64,000 nucleotides of DNA from Amphibalanus amphitrite (lineage: Eukaryota; Arthropoda; Thecostraca; Balanomorpha; Balanidae), in the NCBI RefSeq assembly GCF_019059575.1, contig NW_024882934.1, positions 101,518-165,517 of the forward strand. Reading direction: 5' to 3'. Shown in pieces: positions 55,576 to 64,000 of the stretch. The translations under genes and the position numbers were made by a program. A model generated the notes under the pieces. The model was given only the letters and a program-made list of their open reading frames with translations. It was not told where the DNA came from and did not search any database. Positions within the stretch are counted from its first letter, which is position 1. Each line of letters begins with the position of its first letter.

Positions 55576-58500
55576 CTCCCGAGGCAGCACAGTAATATCG
55601 TTAACGATTGTCTTGTTCCTACGTCAGGAGAAACAGGCTTCTTGATAGATGTGAACGTTTGGGAAGTTTGAAATGGATGCACAAAATTGTTTTGCTCCAA
55701 AGCTAGTGAAAAATGCGGATTAATGAAGGCGATAATATTTGGTTTTAAACAACCTTCCCCTTGGGTTGCCCGATTACGAAGTAAACAGGATACAAAATAT
55801 TAATCAAGCCAGTTCGAGTCCATTTCGACAGTCCGGCAGCAGCCTCAGCTGGCAGCATTAGTCGACCCGAGCGCGGGCTAAGAGGCGGAACCGGGACAAC
55901 ATCATCTGTAACCTGGCCTGGCGCTCTCACCGTCACCGCGCCGCCACCGTCCAGGGTACCGCCCGGTCGGCTAATCGCTTTCCAATACTTCATTGACCCC
56001 TGCGCAGCCTGGCGGCGGCGCTTGGCAGGGGCGGGAGAGAATAGCGGGCACCGGACACGCGCGCGCGCAGACAGACAGGCAAACAGACAGGCAGGCAGGC
56101 AGACAGACAGACAGACAGACAAACAGACCAGACGGACGGGCAGACAGAAGCTTCAATGCTACAGGCGAAAACACACGCACGTAAAGCTCGATTCGCTTTA
56201 CACTTATCTTGTGACTTATCTCATCTTATTTTGTGACTTGTCATCATCAATGGTCACCAAAATATGCGCCTCATCTGCACGCCAGTAATCGAAGTATTTA
56301 TGAACACGCGAGCAGGACCTCTGCAATATCAAATTGCAATGCTCATTGTCAACTTGGCTGCCAGCGCCAGAGTTACTTAGTTACGCGCTGCTCCCAAGCG
56401 ACATATACATATCTGAAAGCCCAGCGGGGTTTTACGCTTCATTCTCGACGCTCCTAACACTCGTCTCAGGCGTGGATGAATACAGTCGTTATTCGGCGAA
56501 ATCGTGTTATTGTTTCCCCATACGCCAGCAGAGGAAATGAATCCACTTTGATTACGAACTCATGTGGCACTCGGCTGACTCAAGATCCAATAACTCGGCG
56601 GACGCGGTTTCTCTCTTCCGGCTGATCTCGCCTCCAGATCAGATAGAAGGGGCGATACGAATAGCTATTTCGCCGAGCAAAACTGAGAGCCTCTAGTTTG
56701 CAGCTCGCAGCCGGCAGGATAGTGGTGAAACCGTATAGATAAATATTTGTGGTAGGGCTCAACGCGTTTCTCGGTCAACAATCAAAATATGAATATAAAA
56801 TGGAGTTAGCACACCTTTTCATAACAACTTCACAAGCATTCATTGTCAATGATTTTGTCATATCTAGAGTTTCTCGATAGGTACTCAATAATCGAGCACA
56901 TCACTATCAACAAATGTTTTCTTGAATAATCTACTATCAAATCAACGCCAACATCTCTTTCACCCTTCGCTACATCTCCGAGCGTGTCATTGCCGCTCAT
57001 CGGCACCCCGACCACACACACTGCCCCAATCGGCGGCCGCTCGACCCGCGGCGCCTGTGGACAAATCCTATTAGACCGCTCGCGGCGCGTGTGCCACCAT
57101 CACACTGCCGTGGAGCTAATTCGGGCCGAGCTGGCCAATAGCCACCAGTCCGGAGCCGGAGTCGGAGCCGGGCTACGCAGCGGGAGGAGTCACTCACGCG
57201 AGCGACGGAGGAGAGACTCCGGATCGTGCCGGACTGCCACGGGTGACCACGGGCGTCCGCAGACACCCCGGGCACCCCCTGGGCGCCCCGGAGCGGCACG
57301 GAGTGGCCACCGCCGGCGCCAGTTGGCTTTGGCGCGCGGTCCTGTCTTATTGTGGTGCGATCGATTTGCCTTTGGTGGTCCTTTCATGGGCCGGGGCACC
57401 GCCAGGACGACCGGCGCGCTGCTGGGGAGGGGAGTGGTCGGACAGACGGCCGGCCAGGCGGGGCCACTGCCTCAGAAAGGGAGCAAGACAGATCTGCGGG
57501 AGGAGTGGTCGGTAGCCGTCTGGCCGCCGCTGAGAAGAGAGGGTGCCGCTCTCACAGCGCCACTATGGCCCTCCATGCGCCACTATATGGCTCGCGATGC
57601 GCCACCGTATGCCGCCGTTGTCCTGGTGACAAATGCCGCGAGGGGAGCATGAAAGGACGCTTTTATGATGGTTCTGGTTACACATAAGAGTATACTTACA
57701 TTAGATAATTCAAACGCATACCAAAGAGTTATGTAACAGAGCTCTGAAGGACCGAAGTGAGAAGTTATGCATCATCATGACAAAATATTAGCTCCCTTTA
57801 TATGAAATCGCTATTCTTCCTATGGTACAATAAAAAAATATGTTCAACAGGATTTGGGAAGTATCTTTTTCGATGCATGTTTCTTTTGCAAATATTTTAT
57901 TGTAATTTATCTAAAAATCTCCATAAAATAAATGGTAAAATAAGGCTGTGGCATGTCCCGAGTGTTTTGTTGCTGCTGACAACGACAGTGTAATGTAAAA
58001 TATCGACCGAATACTGCTTAGGCTGGTCATTGAGGTTTAGGAACATTTTTTTCGTGCACAGTCCATGAAACAATCGGAGAGTCCCGTCACAAATACACCT
58101 TACCGACAAATATCTCATACGGTTTACTTTGAATGGTCAATGGGCATAAAATCAGCCGTTGTGGCGCAGCTTGACTACTTGCAGCATTTTAGCACTGACA
58201 TCACGCCAAATCGGTTTAGCTAATTTGGGGATAAACTAACGACCGGACTGTAACGACCGGGAAAACCGTGGTGATTCGATTTATTATCTGGTTGGCAAAA
58301 ACTTATTTCATTTTTGGATTTCTTATAACATCTTATCGTTCGTAGCATGGTGTGTGGCCGAGCGGCCAGCCAGCCGACTGGCTGGGTATACTAGCCTGCC
58401 GTACACACGAGTGCGGCGGCACAGCCTACCTACACAGGTTCGGCGGCTCTGAGCTGAGCTGGAGGGAGCGCGGAAGCCGGAGACGGGGAAATTCGCGAAA

Positions 58501-58865
58501 AAAAAAGCTTATTTCCTTTTAGCTACACTGTTTTGAGTTTATGAATCCTTGTCATTAGTTTAGCGGGACTATGGCAACTAAATCTACCACTCTTGCTCGG
58601 CTGAGATATTTTCGATAAGTTTGCATATTTACTAATGACTGCTCACTGCAAACAACGTAGCGCACTTCATAGGTTTAATGACGGAGAAACGAATATTGTA
58701 TGGTGTCAACGTTATAAAAATGATAACAGACTATATCATACACTACTACAATTACGAGTTCAGCACATACTTCTCTGAATTACACATGAATAACACTCTT
58801 GCAAAACATCGACGCATTGCCAAATGCCCAAATGTCTAACCATGCCTTTTGTTTCTACTTTGCAG
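55576..58865. other. Non-coding region, GC islands and a simple repeat
   Basis: Islands at about 55850-56050, 56980-57660 and 58340-58490. The 222-residue frame at 56984-57652 has no recognisable domain and lies in high-GC DNA. The block at 58340-58490 (CGGCCAGCCAGCCGACTGG, then TATACTAGCC) might be a promoter for the exon candidate at 58866. Nothing firm. Confidence 0.3.
56067..56132. repeat. (CAGA/GGCA)n microsatellite
   Basis: Imperfect CAGACAGACAGGCAGG repeat. Confidence 0.9.
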
Positions 58866-59104
58866 CATGGATTAGCCGGTGACCTCAGATGAAGGAGGAC
58901 TCAGTCGGTGTGGAGACTGACCCGTGTGACAGCCCGTGCCAGGTGCGATGGACAGTGACGCGCCGCGCCGGATGTGACACAATGTGACGGGCCGTGACAA
59001 CCGTGACGGTTCGTTATGCGGTCTACGGAGAGCGAGGAGCGGGCTGGACCGGCCCCCAACAGGACGGCTGTGGCCACCATCACCGGGGATTACCTCACGC
59101 GATG
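58866..59104 (+). CDS. Candidate first coding exon of an unidentified gene
   Basis: TTTCTACTTTGCAG precedes 58866 and ACGCGATG|GTAAGTG follows 59104, a strong acceptor and a consensus donor. The ATG at 59016 opens a frame MRSTESEERAGPAPNRTAVA continuing TITGDYLTRW into the donor (29 codons plus two bases). Upstream ATGs at 58867 and 58889 are short frames, so most of the exon would be 5' UTR. I do not recognise the protein. The next exon would be beyond the donor, possibly outside the window. Confidence 0.35.
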
Positions 59105-61954
59105 GTAAGTGTCGTTCGACTCCTCGGCATTAATCAAAGCAGGCGCCTATATACCGTCCTGTATTTGTTGTCCTACATTAATACATATTCATAGTTTTGT
59201 TTTCACTAATAGCACAAACTGAGCATTCCTGTATTTACGAATAGCAGAGATTGGAGAGATGAATGGGAAAACGTGCTGAGACTGGTGCTTTATCTAGTGG
59301 CTAACACAGCATATCAAGTCCCGCAATCACTTGCTTTGTGCTCCTGGCACAACGGAAGTACCTATACGTCGTTTGACTACGATCGCTTTGTCTCGTGTGG
59401 GGACGCGGGATCAACAGTTATGACTTGCACTTTGCAAATGATCACTCATTCTCAGCTTTTGGTTAGTCATTCTCTTAATGATGCTGCGGTTAATATTCCG
59501 TGAACGTTGGCAGCGAGATAAATCATCATATGGAGTCGTCAGGGCAGGCATGGCAGAACTTAACGAATTAATATACTTTGTAGTAGTTGGTAACAACTTC
59601 GAGCTAAAGTCACCGCATGGTCAACTGTGGTGGCATTGGGCTGTTAGCATAGGACAATGGGGTATGCTACTTTTCACAGCTAAGTGAGCAATTAAGCGAT
59701 GCATAACAAATCCCCATTTGTAATGATATGGCGTTCGTCATTTCTCATACCGAGCAGAAAATATGCTCAATGACGATGCAGCGCATAAATAAAATGGCAC
59801 GGACGAATAAAAACATTTGAATCGCCACAGCTCTAAGGAGCCCGTTGCAACCGGTTCCAGACGGAGTCAGTTCCCTTGAACTCGCGTGTAGCTCTGATAT
59901 TTCCCAGCTGTTCTGTGGAGCCATTTTTCTTGCGCGCCCAACGCCAACGTGAGCGTCGTCGGCCTTTCGGCTCCATTTAACCGGCCGGGTTGTGAGCGAC
60001 AACACCGCCGCAAAAACGGCGATTTATTCAATTTTATCGTCGATTAGCGACGGCGGCCCGATTGGGTCTATGTGTCGCGTTTTTCGCCGGCCGCGTAGCA
60101 TGTGAGAGCAGACGCGGTCGATGTTCGGCTGGCACCGATAGCCACGCCAGAATATTCGGACATCAATCATGCTTCAGCGACCGGCTGGGAGGAGGTTTGG
60201 GGGGGGGGGGGGTCAGAGGGGGAGGGTGAGTAGGGGAGGCGACTGATTTACGGCCAGTTTCTCCAGGGAATATGCACGCCGTTTGTCATTCTCACATGCC
60301 CTGGAAAAAACGAGCGCTCGTAAGAGCGCGATGATGGTTTGTCGCGCGACTGTTGTGCTCGGTAACAGTATGATGATGTGTTTCTCCTCCCCTCGGGTTG
60401 TTCTGCTGGAAGCTGATGATGCTAGCAATGAGCAGAACATATGCTGGTGGAATGGGGCGTATCAACCAAGCTGAAGCAAGGGTTGGGATGATCTCTTGAG
60501 TTGAGCAACAGCTATACACACTTTCCAGTTCCAAGGAGCATTTGCTCTCATCTCATAGTTCATACATTCATAACATGTGATACCGCTCGCTCATAACTGA
60601 GGTTGTTAAATTACACAATATACATACCTATTGCTTAGACTTGCCCCTCAAAATAATTTCATGTGCAGGTTCATCAATCTATGCAGTCAGGTCATGGTGA
60701 CCATTTAATAACGTCTTCTCACGGGGTCTGAGAGGGGAGGACCGAACGATGGCTTGCACGCCGCCGCGTCCGCTGTCACTACCCTAGTTTTGGCGAAGCT
60801 CCGTGACTATTGCTCCCTTCTCTCCTCCCCTCCATTCCCTTGGAAAGACTGGAACCAACAACATCAGGGAGCAGAGGAGATCGCCGATTGTTGGCGAAAC
60901 GGAAATTTCCTCTGATTATCTTGAGCTGATGATCTGGGTATGGCAATGTAATTCGGTGTGTAAAAGTACTCGTACTTCGCATGCTCTTGAATGACAGTTG
61001 ACAATGCCATGACAATGCATAGCATATGATGAGAGAATAAGGTTTCGACATTTTGTTCTGGAAAAATTTTCAATTTTCAAGAAAAGATGAAAACCATCTC
61101 TTCATTGCCTCACTCCGGCACTTAATGACACTTTTTCTGTCCAAACCGTCAATCGATGGAAAGTCGTTTAGCCCAGAATAGTTATCAAAGAACCAAGTCA
61201 CGGTTGTGAATGACGTCACGACAGCGGGCATACAAAAAACAAAATAGTTACAGTTCCGTAATGCTTCTTCAAATCATTATTGCATTAATAACGCCCAAAT
61301 GATGTGTTAAGTTCGCGCATTTTATTTTCTCTAAAAAAAATGCTTGTTCTAAGCAAGTTTTATAGGCTGATTGTCTAATAGCCGGTTGACCCGATTTTTC
61401 CAACGCCAAACCCACTTCATGTCACCACGACAGTCAGGGAGGCTGACCAGTAGACCTCCGGTGCCGGTAAATCGATCGGACCAGCATCTGGGACCCGTTC
61501 CGATCGCTTCCTCCCCGTCCCCCGGCGAACGGTGCGTAACCGATGGTCACCAGCACGCGAGAAGGGCGGGAGAAAACGGCGCCAGAGAGCCACCGTCTAA
61601 TGCTGCACGAAAAGGACACGGGAGGCCTTGTTTGGAAAGGGCGGCGAGAAGAAATGGGAAAGAGAACGCGTCGTTGTAAAGCAAACGATAATATTTTTTA
61701 CATCAAAGGTTAAAAATGTACAAGAAAGTTAATCTGGCTCACCAGGATTCTTCAGTTTTTACCAAGTTAATGTCTTTGGGTGACATGCAATAAATCACAA
61801 ACTATGTACAAGTATTTAACATATCCATCCAGAACATAATCTAGAGACACATGAAAAAAGCATGAGATACTACTTAGGGAGCTCATCTGGGAGTGATATG
61901 GAACCTCAACTCCTATGTGCACACAGCCAATGACCGAAACTCATCATACGGTCA

Positions 61955-62105
61955 CCATCACATGGCTTTGACCATGGTTTGATGACGTCCGACGACCGTG
62001 ACAGTTCACCGGTATGATCTTATTGATCAGTGTCTGTGACCGTTACCAACAAGTGACCGCGACAGCACACCAGTCTGACTATAGTGGCTGTGACCGTTCA
62101 TCCAC
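61955..62105. repeat. Degenerate GTGACCG-rich repeat
   Basis: Diverged units with TGACCGT..GACAG and CACCAG/CACCGG recur about every 35-50 bp. Similar in flavour to the minisatellite at 1-225 but too diverged to align firmly. Confidence 0.45.
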
Positions 62106-62106
62106 T

Positions 62107-62195
62107 TTGCCGTGCAAAGGCAAAACCTATTACGTGACCTCTGGCATGAGGTAATGACCTATAACCCAGCGAAATCGTTTTTGCCTTTGCACGGC
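62107..62195. repeat. Inverted repeat with 18-bp arms
   Basis: GCCGTGCAAAGGCAAAAC and GTTTTTGCCTTTGCACGGC are complementary apart from one extra base, separated by about 50 bp that is not clearly paired. Confidence 0.75.
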
Positions 62196-63079
62196 AGCAC
62201 TGCCCTGGCCATTTACCTCACGCTGCCCCGAGCAGTGCCCGGGCCCCGGGCGACGGCAGCGCGTTGGCGCCGCCCCGAACACTGTAGTTGTGTCGCTGTC
62301 GGCAGGTGGCAGGTGTAGCCAGTTTCTAGGGGCGCACGGCCGTGAGATGAGACCGGACTGAGCCGGGCACTGGGTCAAACTCTGAGCACAAGGTACAGCT
62401 CTTTGACTTGCGTAACATGGATTATGAATACAAATGTCTGATTTGCCATTTCGAAAGGGCAAATTTGTATATATCGGGCAAATTAGCACGGTAATAAAAC
62501 GGCACCATAAACTACCCGGCAACCACCGAATAAGGGCACGACCTTATGTTGAAGGTTACAGGCATTTTCTTTGAGCCGTATTTTTTTTTTTAACTGACTT
62601 GAAGAATAGGTGCTTTTCACTCAGTTCACTGTTTATTTTTGCTCTTAAGCACTTGTTATTGGTACGCAAAAACAAGGTTCCTTTGCGTAGTTATTCTTTA
62701 CCCTGAAATGTATAATACAGATACATACAGTCATTACTTGTCCATTGTCAAGTAATTCCTGACTCCTGTAACACTGAGAAACTATTCTTGGAGCAGTTAA
62801 GTGGAGGGTTGGAGGTGTCACATGTTCATGCCTGATCAGCCAGGGTCGCAAGATCACGTTCTTACGACATTACCGACTTGTCCCTGTTTTCATTTCACCC
62901 CTGCCCTGATACCAACAATCACTCATTGATCAGCCCATCCGGTCAGTAGCGTGTCTCCGTGACGTAACCCACTCGAGCTGTGACGCCGCGCTGGCTCGCA
63001 CGTCATACATCCACTCATCAGCTCAGTCCATGTCCAGTCGACACGCCAGTCAGCTCGCTCACAAGTGACCTAGGCCGAA

Positions 63080-63262
63080 TGACGCCGCGAGTCGCCATGC
63101 TTTGAGGCGCCGTCCGTAGATCGCCGTGCCCTGAGGCGCCGACCACAAGTCAGCATGCCCTCAGGCGCTGTCCGAGAGTCGTCGTGCCCTCAGGCGCCAT
63201 CCGTAGGTCGCCGCGTCTCCGACCGCGAGTCGTCGTGCCCTCAGGCGCTGTCCGAGGGGTCT
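63080..63262. repeat. About 36-bp minisatellite (GTGCCCTCAGGCGC)n
   Basis: Five to six units of GTCGTCGTGCCCTCAGGCGC followed by about 15 bp (TGTCCGAGA or CATCCGTAG). It is CpG-rich. The palindromic GCC(C)TCAGGCGC core is kept in most units. Confidence 0.85.
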
Positions 63263-64000
63263 CCAGGTCTCCGGACAGTCCTGATTAGTGCCGGGGGCGG
63301 GCTGTCTCTCGGCGTGCGGCCTCCGATCGCGTGCGACCGCTTGGGGCGACGTGGGAACGCGGCCGGGCTTTTAGCGGCCGGTGATGAAAGATTAACGGGC
63401 CGGCCACCGTGTCGCGGCCGCTGCTGATCGATCAATCAGAGACGATCGGAACCTGCCGACCAGCACCCGCGCCGCCGACCCGGCCCAGCAGCTTTGTTTG
63501 TCAATTATCGGAGCTTGCTGGGATTTTTTTTCTAGTGATAGCGTGGCGTGCGTTCTGAGATAATGGCCTTGATCAAGGCCATTATCTTGAATGAAGTTCT
63601 TTTGATGCTGAAGGTTTCCATAGGAGTGAGCAAGCCAACATGTCATCAACACTATAGCGACCTTTGCCTGAACTGTCTCGTCAATGGAAAAAAGGCCTTG
63701 TTAACAAAAAGTTTAGCACTCGCACTTGCATGCAAACAGATGCATTGTGATACGATTGAAGGGTCTACACCAGCTCAAAGAGGGGCATCGAGTTAAGAAT
63801 TGAATAACAAGCTCTAAGGGTGCTCATTCCCTACATATTCAGTCATTTTCTAAGACTATTCATCAAAATGCCAACATTGCTTTCAGGCCAGCATGCGTCA
63901 ACCAAATTGAATGTGAAAAGAGCAATCAGTATTCATGAATGTGTCCTTGCGGTGGCGGTTACCCTGCAGGTACACACGAACATTAAATATGAGTATCTCA
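63263..64000. other. Non-coding, with a GC-rich island at 63290-63520
   Basis: The island holds TGATGAAAGATTAACGG, TGATCGATCAATCA and CTTTGTTTGTCAATTATCGG, resembling PBC/Hox, Sox/TCF and homeodomain sites. It is followed by an AT-rich tail without recognised exons. It may be a cis-regulatory module. Confidence 0.35.
63558..63587. repeat. Perfect 30-bp palindrome
   Basis: AGATAATGGCCTTGA is followed immediately by its exact reverse complement, with no spacer. Confidence 0.95.

Larger units (their letters stand above)
59105..63079. other. Non-coding region with GC islands
   Basis: Islands at about 59830-60160, 61430-61660 and 62200-62340. The first contains GGCGATTTATTCAATTTTAT then CGTCGATTAGCG, a cluster of homeodomain-like sites. 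A G homopolymer lies at about 60197-60212. No exon is recognised. Confidence 0.3.

Noticed and set aside
55805-55830. tRNA-like B box (AGTTCGAGTCC), possible tRNA or SINE
   Set aside because: No A box or cloverleaf can be placed upstream at the right spacing.
56984-57652. 222-residue frame
   Set aside because: Low-complexity GC-rich sequence with overlapping frames on both strands and no recognisable domain.

Overview
This is a eukaryotic window and most likely from an arthropod. The protein genes have GT-AG introns, and one C2H2 zinc-finger gene carries an arthropod-type ZAD-like N-terminus. The two LINEs and the abundance of TTAA-flanked and foldback DNA elements fit an invertebrate. A crustacean such as a barnacle is my guess, not something the sequence proves.

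Layout. 1-460: minisatellite and TGAA microsatellite. 575-2732 (minus): ZAD-like C2H2 zinc-finger gene in three exons. 3779-5602 (minus): intronless DNAJC2/zuotin-type ribosome-associated cochaperone. About 6005-11966 (plus): near-complete I-group LINE with ORF1, endonuclease, reverse transcriptase and RNase H, carrying one frameshift. 13240-24017 (plus): cytosolic dipeptidyl peptidase 8/9 gene in 16 phase-consistent exons encoding 802 residues. 24018 to about 25330: its probable 3' UTR. 25.3-30.4 kb: minisatellites, GC-rich islands and a chain of TTAA-flanked elements. 30428-43319: a 12.9-kb foldback transposon with 9-bp target duplications, whose arms are each 21 tandem copies of a 278-bp unit in opposite orientation around a 0.5-kb loop. 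44.5-46.8 kb: 5'-truncated CR1-like LINE. 46.9-49.7 kb: more TTAA-flanked elements and dispersed repeats. 49.7-64 kb: mostly non-coding DNA with GC-rich islands, a decayed Tc1/mariner copy, one possible first coding exon at 58866-59104 and more minisatellites.

Most unusual observations. (1) In the DPP8/9 gene the edges of several exons have been duplicated in tandem into the adjoining intron. Exons 1, 11 and 13, and less clearly 5, 14 and 15, are preceded by decayed copies of their own 3' splice site plus the first bases of the exon. Exon 15 is followed by copies of its own 5' splice site. (2) The foldback element is very large and appears whole, with matching unit counts in its two arms but uneven homogenisation. 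(3) TTAA-flanked elements sit end to end, sharing target sites.

The three host genes (transcription factor, ribosome cochaperone, cytosolic peptidase) are not functionally linked as far as the sequence shows. The right half may be the regulatory landscape of a gene lying beyond 64 kb.
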